DNA from: Euryhalocaulis caribicus
GTDB lineage: Bacteria; Pseudomonadota; Alphaproteobacteria; Caulobacterales; Maricaulaceae
DNA: 64,000 nucleotides
Direction: 5' to 3'
Assembly (NCBI RefSeq): GCF_000412185.1
Contig: NZ_ASJA01000002.1
Span: 124,001 to 188,000, forward strand
In this document: positions 33,949 to 42,163 of the stretch, in pieces
Layout of the letters: each line of letters begins with the position of its first letter
How positions within the stretch are numbered: the first letter of the stretch is position 1
The notes under the pieces: generated by a model
What the model saw: the letters and a program-made list of their open reading frames with translations, nothing else
Told to the model about the DNA's origin: nothing
Databases searched by the model: none
Program-made: the position numbers and the translations under genes

Positions 33949-34428
33949 ATGTCTTTCATTCGAACGTTCGCGCTCATCATAACGCTCGCGATGTGCGCCG
34001 GATGGGCCGCCGTGCAGGAGGCGTATGTCATTGGCGACGGATTGCGGTTGCGCGAAGCCCCCAGCCAAGAGGCGGGCGTGATCGCGCGCCTCGAAAGAGG
34101 CGAGACCGTTACGGTGAAAGAGCGGCGGGACGGCTGGGCGCATGTCGCCGCGGGATATTCTCAGACGGGCTGGGTGGCGGAGCGATTTATCGGCGACCGC
34201 GCCGCGCTCGATGCGCAACTTTCGGATTCCGAAATCCGTTCTCTTTTAATCGCCCGGAGCAAGCGGGGTTATTCCGGCTCTTGTCCCTGTCCGAACAATT
34301 ATGACCGCGGCGGCCGGCGGTGCGGCGGACGCAGCGCCTATTCGCGTCCTGGCGGCGCTTCGCCGCTTTGTTACCCTTCGGACGTCAGCGCCGCCGCCAT
34401 TCAAGCTTACCGGAACGGCCTCCGCTGA
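33949..34428 (+). CDS. Secreted bacterial SH3 protein with CPCP…PLCY motif
   Basis: 159 residues from the ATG at 33949, preceded by GGAAAGGGGAGG; an in-frame upstream start at 33805 lacks a signal and a ribosome site. Signal peptide MSFIRTFALIITLAMCAGWA. Residues about 25-80 are an SH3b domain (GDGLRLREAPSQEAGVIARL ERGETVTVKERRDGWAHVAA). The C-terminal GYSGSCPCPNNYDRGGRRCG GRSAYSRPGG…PLCYPSDVS is a conserved Cys motif, probably disulfide-bonded. A shortened version occurs at 30025-30441. SH3b domains often bind cell wall. Function unproven. Confidence 0.78.
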   Translation: MSFIRTFALIITLAMCAGWAAVQEAYVIGDGLRLREAPSQEAGVIARLERGETVTVKERRDGWAHVAAGYSQTGWVAERFIGDRAALDAQLSDSEIRSLLIARSKRGYSGSCPCPNNYDRGGRRCGGRSAYSRPGGASPLCYPSDVSAAAIQAYRNGLR

Positions 34429-34685
34429 TCCGAGTCTGGGAGGGGCGCGCTTCAGGACACTTCTCCGGCGCATATGAAGCCGCCGCTTTTATCTCGCCCG
34501 GAAGTACAGCCCGCTGGCGCCTCAGGGCGGCGAGCCGGGCGGGCCGGACGCGGGCACTGGTTTTATCCAGGAAGAAGACCCCTTTGCCAGTTTGCCTGAT
34601 CGGGCTTTCGCAATCATACTGGCGACATATTTGTCCGCATTTTGTGGGTGCCGCCTGACGATTGTCCCTGGAGTTTTGTTCCCTC

Positions 34686-35075
34686 ATGCCAAGCGATCCA
34701 TCCGAAACGCTCAACGCCGCCGCGGCGATTGTTACGGCCTATGTCAGCCGCAACGTCCTTCCAGCCTCAGAACTGCCAGACCTAATCGGCAGCGTGAGCG
34801 CGGCGCTGGACCAGCTTGGCGGCGTAGAGCCCGAACCAGCCCCGGAACCGGCCGTCCCGCTCAAGAAGGCGCTCAAGCCGGACGCCATAACCTGTCTGGA
34901 TTGCGGGGAGAGCTTCACCTCGCTCAAACGCCATCTGCGAACCCGTCACGACCTGACCCCGGATGAGTATCGTCAGAAGTGGGGACTGGCCTCCGACTAT
35001 CCTATGGCGGCCCCGGAATATTCCCGGCGACGGTCTCAGTTGGCGTATGAGTCGGGACTTGGACGGAAGCGCTAA
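34686..35075 (+). CDS. Ros/MucR-family zinc-finger regulator
   Basis: 129 residues from the ATG at 34686 (MPSDPSETLNAAAAIVTAYV). The C-terminal half has CLDCGESFTSLKRHLRTRH, the Cys2His2 Ros finger, followed by LTPDEYRQKWGLASDYPMAA and YSRRRSQLA, the family's conserved tail. MucR/Ros proteins are H-NS-like or specific repressors in alphaproteobacteria and are often carried by plasmids and integrated elements. Its targets may include the AT-rich cargo nearby, which is inference. Confidence 0.9.
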   Translation: MPSDPSETLNAAAAIVTAYVSRNVLPASELPDLIGSVSAALDQLGGVEPEPAPEPAVPLKKALKPDAITCLDCGESFTSLKRHLRTRHDLTPDEYRQKWGLASDYPMAAPEYSRRRSQLAYESGLGRKR

Positions 35076-35114
35076 GTCAGGCTTTCACAAACGAGTAAGC
35101 CCTCCTATCAGCCA

Positions 35115-35858
35115 TCAGGGGGCTGCCTGGGTCGCCTCAATGTCATCCCGGTCTCTGGGTAGATATGACACGCGAAGGTCGCCCACGGACAGATCAGCGA
35201 GCCGGTCCATGAGCGCGCGACCGGCCACTTCTTCCACCTCGCCGGGATTAAAATTGTAGCCGCCCAACGGGACGCCGGCGAGCAGATACGAACTCCAAAT
35301 CTCTGTGTTACTCGAGCGGTCATAGAGGAATACGCCATAGCGATATGTCATGGTCGCTTTGGCAAAGGTGAAAAAACCGGACGCCTTGGTTTCGGTCCCA
35401 AGCTCCACCATTCCCAGGACAAGGTCGGATCCGCTGGCCTCGGCCAGACCGCGCATGGCGACAATCCGTTCGGCCTGGGTCATGGTCTCAAGGTCCGCCG
35501 CCCCATAGGCGCTTCCCAGCAACCGCCCGGAGCTTGCCGGCGGCGTGACATTCGCCAAACCGATCTGGCCGGGCGCGCGTTCAGCCGCCAAGGCAAGCGA
35601 GCGCATGGGCGACGGCCAGAACGCCAAACTATCTGCGGAAGCGATCTCACGCTGGACGTTCTCGGTCAGGTAGTCGTTTTCGAACGCGACCTCCACATCC
35701 CCGCCGGACTGACTTTTATACATCTTGTAGGAGATGAACGTTGCGGCGCCGAACTGAGCAGCCATAAGGGCGACTGGAAGAGCCGCGACACATCCCGAAA
35801 CTCCAAACGATGCCGCTATTAGAACCGCAGCGGCTGCGGCTGTCTTAACCTGGCGCAT
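35115..35858 (-). CDS. Lipoprotein, unknown
   Basis: 247 residues with a lipoprotein signal (MRQVKTAAAAAVLIAASFGV SGC). The mature part has no recognised domain. The ATG is preceded by GGTGGGG, and only 14 nt separate the gene from the left 24-bp repeat of the AT-rich cassette (35873-35896). Any promoter must therefore lie within or beyond that repeat, so expression should depend on which end of the cassette faces it. Confidence 0.65.
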   Translation of the reverse strand: MRQVKTAAAAAVLIAASFGVSGCVAALPVALMAAQFGAATFISYKMYKSQSGGDVEVAFENDYLTENVQREIASADSLAFWPSPMRSLALAAERAPGQIGLANVTPPASSGRLLGSAYGAADLETMTQAERIVAMRGLAEASGSDLVLGMVELGTETKASGFFTFAKATMTYRYGVFLYDRSSNTEIWSSYLLAGVPLGGYNFNPGEVEEVAGRALMDRLADLSVGDLRVSYLPRDRDDIEATQAAP

Positions 35859-35872
35859 GACCCCACCACCCG

Positions 35873-35896
35873 TTGAACACTATAGTGCATAATGTT
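35873..35896 (+). repeat. 24-bp inverted repeat, left copy
   Basis: Begins TTGAACACTATAGTGC and ends ATAATGTT; the exact reverse complement is at 38907-38930. With flanks the site shows two arms, GTTGAACACTAT and ATAATGTTCGAC (10 of 12 complementary), around a 5-bp centre AGTGC, the layout of a tyrosine-recombinase core site. It lies 14 nt upstream of the lipoprotein start. Confidence 0.9.
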
Positions 35897-35916
35897 CGAC
35901 GGCCTGGAGAATTATA

Positions 35917-36438
35917 TCATGTAATTTCTGATATAATTCTAATCAACTCACTCCTTGTTTCCTCCTTATCCCCCCGGAGAACATAATCCGTTCTAGTTAT
36001 ACGTGCTTTTATATTACGCAGCCGCCCCAGTGTTAGCACTCGGTCTAATTGATACCCCACCCTCTTGTGCTGCGTGTCTAAGTTATGCATATTGTCTAAA
36101 CCCACAGTTATTATTTTTATATTATTTTTAGCTATTATTTGTTCTAAGTCATCCATCATTTCTGGATCAAATGTTACCACTCCACATTTATTATCACTTA
36201 TCTTGTGTATTTCACTTTTAAGAACACCATAAACACCCGTGCTTCTTTTAATTCCCCAAGCTACGTCTATCTCTTCGGGCGGACTCCTTAGATAAAGGTA
36301 CTCATCTTTCTCTCCAAGCCGCCTTTTTCGCGTTGTAAAGGACTGCAGACAAACAACCTTCGGATGGTTCTGTAGACTGGCCATTGCAGTTGATTTTCCA
36401 GCCCCCTGTGGCCCCAAAATGAAGATCACTGTCTTCAT
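35917..36438 (-). CDS. P-loop kinase, guanylate-kinase-like
   Basis: 173 residues from the ATG at 36438 (MKTVIFILGPQGAGKSTAMA), with GAGGATAGG upstream. Walker A is GPQGAGKST. SFTTRKRRLGEKDEYLYLRS resembles the S-x-TTRxxRxGExxxxxY nucleotide-monophosphate-binding motif of guanylate kinase. The C-terminal RLRNIKARITRTDYVLRGDK gives lid-like arginines. It could phosphorylate a nucleotide monophosphate or a modified nucleotide. It is divergent from the GreA-like gene, and both lie in the AT-rich cassette. Confidence 0.7.
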   Translation of the reverse strand: MKTVIFILGPQGAGKSTAMASLQNHPKVVCLQSFTTRKRRLGEKDEYLYLRSPPEEIDVAWGIKRSTGVYGVLKSEIHKISDNKCGVVTFDPEMMDDLEQIIAKNNIKIITVGLDNMHNLDTQHKRVGYQLDRVLTLGRLRNIKARITRTDYVLRGDKEETRSELIRIISEIT

Positions 36439-36546
36439 CAAAACCTATCCTCATGCTTCCTTTTTTGCTTATCGCCCTATAGGGGCAACCATTTATACAT
36501 TTATTGCCTTCTGTTATAAACGAGGTAAAATGATATTGACGAAATT

Positions 36547-37026
36547 ATGGCGAAGAAATTTGTAACCACTAATGGAATGAACCTCTTGAACCAAAAGCTT
36601 CAAGAGACACTGGCTGCCGCTCGCAAGGTAAGCAAAGAAGTGGGTGAGGCTGCGGGATCTAGCTATGACTGGCACGATAATTTTGAGTACGAGGATGCTC
36701 AACGGAGACTAGCCCAAGTTGATAGACAGATAGCAGACCTAAAAGATATCTTGGCTGAATGTCAGATTATTGAACCAGAAAATCAGTCTGAGCGCATACA
36801 AATCGGAAATATTGTATCTATTGCGATTGATGATGATGAAAAAAAGCTAACCTTAGTTGGGCACGGGGAAAGTGCTCCACAATTAGGTTTGCTGGCCTAC
36901 GATACGCCATTGGGTGCCGCCCTGGTTGGGAGAGAGGTCGGTGACACGTTTGAGGTGATGATTGGTCGTAATAACCGGGAAATAGAAATCCTTCGAATCT
37001 TCCCGCCGCCTGAGTCCACTAATTAG
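36547..37026 (+). CDS. GreA/GreB-like protein
   Basis: 159 residues. The N-terminal coiled coil has YDWHDNFEYEDAQRRLAQVD RQIADLKDIL, in which the acidic DNFEYEDAQ segment resembles the Gre-factor tip (E-x-x-D/N-x-EY). The C-terminal half (IQIGNIVSIAIDDDEKKLTL … DTPLGAALVGREVGDTFEVM) matches the FKBP-like GreA C-terminal fold. Chromosomal Gre factors rescue paused RNA polymerase; copies in mobile modules may act as regulators or targets in conflict. It is followed 12 bp later by the Nudix/methyltransferase gene. Confidence 0.78.
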   Translation: MAKKFVTTNGMNLLNQKLQETLAAARKVSKEVGEAAGSSYDWHDNFEYEDAQRRLAQVDRQIADLKDILAECQIIEPENQSERIQIGNIVSIAIDDDEKKLTLVGHGESAPQLGLLAYDTPLGAALVGREVGDTFEVMIGRNNREIEILRIFPPPESTN

Positions 37027-37038
37027 GGAGGTGTTCAA

Positions 37039-38274
37039 GTGACTATCACCGAAAGGGCGGCAGGGTTGTCCCGCGTGCTGGATTTGATTTTTTCGACCAA
37101 GCAAGCCCATGCCCGAAATATGATCGAGATTTATCGCTCAATATATAATTTACCTATTTTGGAGGCGCAGTTTAATATCAATGAAGAATTATTGGCCAAA
37201 TTTTCTGAATGGGAGGTTTTCGTAACCGTAGCGGTTTTTGATGATGCAGGCAGAATTTTAGTTTTTCTAGAACCGTCAGAGCAGGGACAAACGTATCTTG
37301 CCGACGAGCCCCGTATACTCGGAAAGCAAGTTAACAAAGTTGATACATTCTCTCTTGAGGAGGTGGCAAATGAAACTGTGAAGCAAAATTGTGATGTAAG
37401 TATTTCTGAACTTATTCCATTGGCTGTCGTAAAAAATAAATTTGTTTCAGGCACTTTGTCGCACACCCATTGGGGTGTAGCATTTGCTTCTAGCTTAGAT
37501 GGTGATTTTAAGAATCCTCGTAAATTGGAGCATGCCTTTCTGGAAGATCCACCCGATGTAATGGTGTATCAGAACAAAAGTATTTTTTTATTAGCTCGCG
37601 ACGCAATAAGTAGACGTCGCTTTTTCCCGGATCCGGAAGAGGTGAGAGCCCACGATCGCCCATTTTACGTTCGGGCCCTGCATTCTTTTGTTAAAAGAGT
37701 AACTTACCCTTTTGGTTCGGGGCGTATACGGCAAAAAATGAAGGGCGACGTTATTGGTGCAAAATCTATCATTGATGTGTCAGTTGGAGATGATCATTTC
37801 ATCTTGGACATATGTCAGGAGTACGAGCCCGATCTTGTGGTTGCCAATGACATATCTTGGATGCAAATGCAGAGCCTCATGCAGAAAGCCTCAAAATTGA
37901 AATACTATATGTTATTTAGCAATCACAATATAGCGCATATGCCTTTTGATTTTAAATTTGATGTAGCATTATTCAAGAACACTTTACACCATATTGATAG
38001 TAAGGATGAAATGAGTGCGATACTAAGATCGCTTGAAAATTTAGCACATAAATTAATTATTGTTGATATCGAAGAACCCAGTCGAACGTTGAGGGGTCGT
38101 TTTTTCAACTGGTACTATGAAAGATTCTATGGGGATGCTGGACACAGTCATAATTTTTTGACCCAGGCCCGTTTTAGAAACCTCATTAGTTATTACTTTG
38201 AAAGGAAGGATATCACGTTTGAAACCATTGAAACCATTCGCGGCCGGTATTTAATGGCAAAAATAACCGGTTAA
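37039..38274 (+). CDS. Nudix-like plus class I methyltransferase-like protein
   Basis: 411 residues. Residues about 60-175 recall a Nudix fold: VTVAVFDDAGRILVFLEPSE, a degenerate Nudix-box region FSLEEVANETVKQNCDVSIS, and HTHWGVAFASSLDGDF. Residues about 230-411 look like a SAM-dependent methyltransferase: AKSIIDVSVGDDHFILDICQ (motif I region, glycine-poor), PDLVVANDISWMQMQSL, FDVALFKNTLHHIDSKDEMS, and a late IETIRGRYLMAKI strand. The binding loops are atypical, so activity is uncertain. Likely co-transcribed with the GreA-like gene. Strongly AT-rich. Substrate unknown. Confidence 0.55.
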   Translation: MTITERAAGLSRVLDLIFSTKQAHARNMIEIYRSIYNLPILEAQFNINEELLAKFSEWEVFVTVAVFDDAGRILVFLEPSEQGQTYLADEPRILGKQVNKVDTFSLEEVANETVKQNCDVSISELIPLAVVKNKFVSGTLSHTHWGVAFASSLDGDFKNPRKLEHAFLEDPPDVMVYQNKSIFLLARDAISRRRFFPDPEEVRAHDRPFYVRALHSFVKRVTYPFGSGRIRQKMKGDVIGAKSIIDVSVGDDHFILDICQEYEPDLVVANDISWMQMQSLMQKASKLKYYMLFSNHNIAHMPFDFKFDVALFKNTLHHIDSKDEMSAILRSLENLAHKLIIVDIEEPSRTLRGRFFNWYYERFYGDAGHSHNFLTQARFRNLISYYFERKDITFETIETIRGRYLMAKITG

Positions 38275-38301
38275 CAGGGCTTGGCTTGGGCAGTCTGCGG
38301 T

Positions 38302-38901
38302 CTACCAAAGGCGCGTTGCTAGTTTACGCTCCTCGGGCCCGATAGCCTCTGCATAGATCGCTGTTGTCTCAAGACTTGAATGCCCTAGCCACCTTTGCAA
38401 CAAATTTAACGGGACCCCCCTTTGGGTGGCTACGATCGCAAGACCATGTCGAAGCCCTTTAGGGCACGCATGAGGACCCACAACTTCAGCTGTCGCCATC
38501 ACCCGCTTGATATGCATCCAGCCGGTACCCCGGCACCAAGGCCAAAGACGGTAATCTGCCACTTGATAACTGAGTTTATGCGTATGGGATATATCCTTCA
38601 AAAGCTGGGGCGGCACTGGAACTGACCTGTACATGTCCGCACGACGCTTCTTAAGCGACCTGAACACGATTACTCTTTCTTCTATGTCGACTCTCCCGGC
38701 ACATAATTCTAGAGCCTCCGAAATACGGCATCCCGTGAATGCGATCGTAAGGCAGAACGTTCGTACTGAGGGAAGCTCTTTTTGCGCGGCTATGATGAAG
38801 CGATCCCGCTCTGCTGGGGTAACATATTTGCGCCATCCTTTTGGATCTCTAAGCATCAGCTTACCAGTTTTGGAAATTGTTGATTGACAATTATTACGCA
38901 T
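38302..38901 (-). CDS. Short tyrosine recombinase (FimB/FimE-sized)
   Basis: 199 residues containing only the catalytic domain: FTGCRISEALELCAGRVDIE (Arg I), FRSLKKRRADMYRSVPVPPQ (Lys), ACPKGLRHGLAIVATQRGVP (box II with Arg), LQRWLGHSSLETTAIYAEAI (His and catalytic Tyr). The usual N-terminal core-binding domain is absent, as in Fim-type DNA invertases of about 200 residues. The ATG is only 5 bp from the right 24-bp repeat. It probably acts on the inverted repeats bounding this cassette. GC is intermediate between the cassette cargo and the backbone. Confidence 0.85.
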   Translation of the reverse strand: MRNNCQSTISKTGKLMLRDPKGWRKYVTPAERDRFIIAAQKELPSVRTFCLTIAFTGCRISEALELCAGRVDIEERVIVFRSLKKRRADMYRSVPVPPQLLKDISHTHKLSYQVADYRLWPWCRGTGWMHIKRVMATAEVVGPHACPKGLRHGLAIVATQRGVPLNLLQRWLGHSSLETTAIYAEAIGPEERKLATRLW

Positions 38902-38906
38902 TTATA

Positions 38907-38930
38907 AACATTATGCACTATAGTGTTCAA
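38907..38930 (-). repeat. 24-bp inverted repeat, right copy
   Basis: Exact reverse complement of 35873-35896. It lies 5 bp upstream of the tyrosine recombinase start, so the recombinase promoter must lie within or outside the repeat. Confidence 0.9.
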
Positions 38931-38973
38931 AACGCCTATTTTACTTCTTGTTTCTTTCTGTTTTTGCAAGAAA

Positions 38974-38998
38974 GCCGCCCCAGCTGTGCCAGGGCGGC
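38974..38998 (-). terminator. Intrinsic terminator after the DUF3768 gene
   Basis: Read on the minus strand: stem GCCGCCC / GGGCGGC (7 bp) with an 11-nt loop, followed by TTTCTT. It lies 5 bp after the stop of the minus-strand gene at 39003 and would insulate the cassette from it. Confidence 0.65.
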
Positions 38999-39002
38999 AA
39001 AT

Positions 39003-39338
39003 TTAGTATTCGTGCGCCATCATGATCGTGAGCACGCGCTTGGTGACAACGGGATCTGAAGGGTCATTTGATCCGCCGTCGAGCGTTCGATTGTAGTAGT
39101 CGATCTTCCAGAACACTCGGTGGCCATCGATATCGATCGCCCCGAAATCGTGCTCTCCATAGGGGTCGTTGTCTTCTGAAAACTTATCGAACCTCCGCAT
39201 CGCATCGACTACGCGGAAGATGAAATCATCTCCCATGTCCTGAACGCCTCGCGTGATCAGCATGTGCCCGCCTAATCCCGTTTGGCGGAATTGGTCATTC
39301 AGTTGCCGGATTAAGGTGCGTTTTGCCTCATCTGTCAT
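39003..39338 (-). CDS. DUF3768 domain protein
   Basis: 111 residues from the internal ATG at 39338 (MTDEAKRTLIRQLNDQFRQT); a start at 39365 is also possible. The conserved DUF3768 pattern is strong: GLGGHMLITRGVQDMGDDFI, FDKFSEDNDPYGEHDFGAID, VFWKIDYYNRTLDGGSNDPS, DPVVTKRVLTIMMAHEY. This family is common on alphaproteobacterial plasmids and integrative elements and has no known function. It marks the start of the element's transfer-like region. Confidence 0.88.
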   Translation of the reverse strand: MTDEAKRTLIRQLNDQFRQTGLGGHMLITRGVQDMGDDFIFRVVDAMRRFDKFSEDNDPYGEHDFGAIDIDGHRVFWKIDYYNRTLDGGSNDPSDPVVTKRVLTIMMAHEY

Positions 39339-39452
39339 GTCGGCCTCCTCAGCGATGACCGACACCCTGGATCAGGTGCCGGTTGGCGCTGACGAGTTCG
39401 AATGAGCCGAGAACGGGGCGTGGAGCGTCCCGACGTCTATTCTACCAGATCC

Positions 39453-42158
39453 TCATGTTTTGCGTGATATCGACCGGCCCAGGACAGTCTGGATTGCTTT
39501 CAACCGTCGTTCGGCTTCTTCGGCCTCGCCGGCTTTCCGGCGCACCTTGACCGTATACCCCCGAAGTTTTGTCTCAGATGGATCCTCGATAGCCGCATGC
39601 TGGTCCAGAAGGTCGATGATCTCTTCAGCCAGACAGACCCGCGCACCTTTCAGGTCAGAGCGTTCATTAAGAGCCTTCTGAAATGCCAGCTGTTTGCGTT
39701 GATCTCCAACGACGATCCAAACCGCGTCATATCCAGCCGCCAGGCTTTTTGCTGCACTCGCCATCTCATATTCAAGAGGTGTCGAGACGCAGATTTCGCA
39801 AGCGACCTTGAGATCGCCCGCCTCGAGCGCAACATCGATCTTTCCTTCGGGAATGGTTTTCTCGATATCTGCTTTCCATCCCCGCTCCTGGGCGGCGGTT
39901 CGCACGAAGTGCTGAAGATAGGTGTGCTCCCGGCCGCCTTGACCACCTTGTGGCCTGGCGGCCCGCGGCAACGGATCAGATGAGGCGGGCGCGACGGTCG
40001 CTTTCTTATCTGAGGCCGATTGAGGCACTACAGCGACCGGCAGCTCCTCTATCTCGCTGCGCCCTCCGGTGGGGAGGCCTTTATCCATGCTTTCCGGCGC
40101 GGAATATTGCGTTCTATTGCGCTCAATGAGCACCTCCCGCTCCTCGTCCGACAGTCCGGGAAGCGCATTAATCCTTCCGAGCTCGATTGAAATGCGAAGG
40201 GCGCGCTCCGTTTGATTTTTTACAAAGCATGCAAACTCGCTGCGTCCCCGTTTCTTGCGCATCGAGGAGAGGAATTCGGTGTCGGTTCGAAAATCTTCAT
40301 GAAGCGCCCGAGCGTCCTTCGCTGAAAGTCCGCCGGCGAATTTGACGCTGGTTGAGGTAAGGACGCTGGCGCGCAACTTAGGGGTAAGCTGATCCAGGTT
40401 CTGGTGGGCGAGCGTCAGCCCGACGCGGTACTTCCGCGCCTGGTTGAGCAGATGCTCGATTGAATCGTCGAAATAGTCGTGCGCCTCGTCGATATAGACA
40501 AAGGAAGGGTGGCGGCCGGCCTCAGGGATCACGGCGCGCTCCATCACGACCTGAGCGATCTTGGCGATGAAGAACCGGCCGAAGATGGAGCAGCCCTCCG
40601 GCTTCAGCAGGTCTTTCGCGGTGTTAATGAGGACGATTTTGCCGTCATTTAACGCGCCAAAGAGATCAATCCTGTTTTCTTTTGAGGAAAACATACGCTC
40701 GAACGCCGGGTTCGCGAGGACGCCCCAAAGGCGGCGCAGAATCTGTGTTTTGGTCGCCTTGAAGGAAGGGGAGAAGAATTCGGTTTCGAAGAATCGGCGC
40801 GCCGAACCCTCCAGCTGCCGCATGTACGGCTTGTATGGCGCGCCATCCTCCATGAGCTCCCGGAAAGTCTGGATGGTCGCCTCGGGGATCTCGATTAAGA
40901 GGCGCGCAAGATAGCGAAACACCACGCCCTGCTTCTGGGTAAGCTCGGCTCCCAGAAGGGAAGAGAAGAAGTGCTCGTAGAGATCGACAGCGCCATTGAG
41001 AACGCGCTCGCGCTCGGCCGGCCCATAGGCCGCCATCCGCTCCTGGTCGATCGCGAACATATTGAGCGCCGTCGGGTGCTCAATGTCGTGCGGATCAATC
41101 AGGATCAAACGATCTGCCAGACCGCTTGCCTCCTCCGCGCCAAAACATTGAAGGCGTAACAGCGTTTCGATGAGATCGCCCTGGCTGTCGATCACGACGA
41201 TGCCTGGCGCGGCCGGCCGTGTTAGATCGTGATAGATGAGCTCCTGCAGGAGCTGCGTCTTGCCGTGCCCCGTGCCGCCCACAATGTGGCAATGCTCGAA
41301 GCGGACCTGCTCGGGGATGGAGACCGGGAGCGCGGCTTCAAAAAAATCTTTGAACGGCGTATGCGCCAAATAGGCGTCTACCAGCCCGCCGGCCGATAAG
41401 CCCTTTGCTTCGGTCGGCATGATGTATCGCCGATCGGAACGCGTATCCCAGGGCTCGATGCCGGAGGCGAGCCGGGCGTTGAAATCGAGCTGCGCGTAGA
41501 GATCGCAATACAGCTCAAGCGTCTGCATCTGATAATCGGTGATCGTGCCGATCGTGGATTCGACCGCCTGCGCCGGATCAATGAGGAAGTCAGCCAACCG
41601 CGCGTCAAAGACGAGCGTCTGGTCCGTTTCCTCCATGGCTAGGGCGTCGTCTGAGAGTTCGCCGAGCACGCCGGCGAACAAGACGGCGACCTTCCGGCAT
41701 CCCTCATCGAACGGATGGTGATAGCCTGCGAGGAAGCGCTCTTTCCGTAAGAGGTACGTTCGCAAATGGGCTGATTGCTCGAGCGATAGCGCCCGCCAAG
41801 CCGCATCTTCATCAAGATCCGGGAACGCAAAGAACTCCTCTTCGAGGAGTCGTTGGAGTGGACAAGCGAGGACTTCGATCAATCGGCCATTAAGCGAAAC
41901 CTCCGCCCGATCGACGATATCCTGGAGCAAGAGGGTCATCGTCGTGAAAACGCCGTCGTCATCGGCGAAGGGCGAGGCGTCGTGCGCCTGCTTCACGCGC
42001 GCATATAGCGCCTGCAGGTCGCGTGCCTCACGCTCCTGCTCGCTTAGAAACCAGTTTGAGAAGAAACCACGGCCGACGACCGGACTTGGCTTATAGCCGC
42101 CAGCAGTCCAGCCGTCGCGCCACGATTTGGCAATTGCGTTCCAGAAGCCGTCGCTCAC
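39453..42158 (-). CDS. VirD4/TraD-HerA-like coupling ATPase with C-terminal extension
   Basis: 901 residues. The ATPase starts near residue 285: HCHIVGGTGHGKTQLLQELI (Walker A GGTGHGKT) with APGIVVIDSQGDLIETLL and ILIDPHDIEHPTALNMF. Walker B is SFVYIDEAHDYFDD, followed by VGLTLAHQNLDQLTPKLRAS. The last ~150 residues after a Pro/Ser linker (DLKVACEICVSTPLEYEMAS) suggest a nuclease-like fold. Such hexameric pumps move DNA or couple it to a secretion channel. With the second ATPase at 42626-43807 it may form the transfer motor, but no relaxase or VirB-type channel genes are seen. Confidence 0.75.
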   Translation of the reverse strand: MSDGFWNAIAKSWRDGWTAGGYKPSPVVGRGFFSNWFLSEQEREARDLQALYARVKQAHDASPFADDDGVFTTMTLLLQDIVDRAEVSLNGRLIEVLACPLQRLLEEEFFAFPDLDEDAAWRALSLEQSAHLRTYLLRKERFLAGYHHPFDEGCRKVAVLFAGVLGELSDDALAMEETDQTLVFDARLADFLIDPAQAVESTIGTITDYQMQTLELYCDLYAQLDFNARLASGIEPWDTRSDRRYIMPTEAKGLSAGGLVDAYLAHTPFKDFFEAALPVSIPEQVRFEHCHIVGGTGHGKTQLLQELIYHDLTRPAAPGIVVIDSQGDLIETLLRLQCFGAEEASGLADRLILIDPHDIEHPTALNMFAIDQERMAAYGPAERERVLNGAVDLYEHFFSSLLGAELTQKQGVVFRYLARLLIEIPEATIQTFRELMEDGAPYKPYMRQLEGSARRFFETEFFSPSFKATKTQILRRLWGVLANPAFERMFSSKENRIDLFGALNDGKIVLINTAKDLLKPEGCSIFGRFFIAKIAQVVMERAVIPEAGRHPSFVYIDEAHDYFDDSIEHLLNQARKYRVGLTLAHQNLDQLTPKLRASVLTSTSVKFAGGLSAKDARALHEDFRTDTEFLSSMRKKRGRSEFACFVKNQTERALRISIELGRINALPGLSDEEREVLIERNRTQYSAPESMDKGLPTGGRSEIEELPVAVVPQSASDKKATVAPASSDPLPRAARPQGGQGGREHTYLQHFVRTAAQERGWKADIEKTIPEGKIDVALEAGDLKVACEICVSTPLEYEMASAAKSLAAGYDAVWIVVGDQRKQLAFQKALNERSDLKGARVCLAEEIIDLLDQHAAIEDPSETKLRGYTVKVRRKAGEAEEAERRLKAIQTVLGRSISRKT

Positions 42159-42163
42159 GATCG

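Larger units (their letters stand above)
35873..38930. mobile_element. AT-rich 3.06-kb cassette bounded by 24-bp inverted repeats (putative invertible segment)
   Basis: Both ends carry the same 24 bp in opposite orientation (35873-35896 and 38907-38930). The segment holds four genes, including a 199-residue tyrosine recombinase next to the right end. The kinase, GreA-like and methyltransferase genes are far richer in A+T than the flanking DNA, marking foreign origin. Inverted sites favour inversion over excision, and the recombinase size matches Fim-type invertases. Inversion has not been observed and is inferred from layout. Confidence 0.7.

Noticed and set aside
35873-38930. Repeats read as IS terminal repeats of a transposase element
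   Set aside because: No DDE or HUH transposase inside; the recombinase is tyrosine-type and the repeats contain core-site-like arms.
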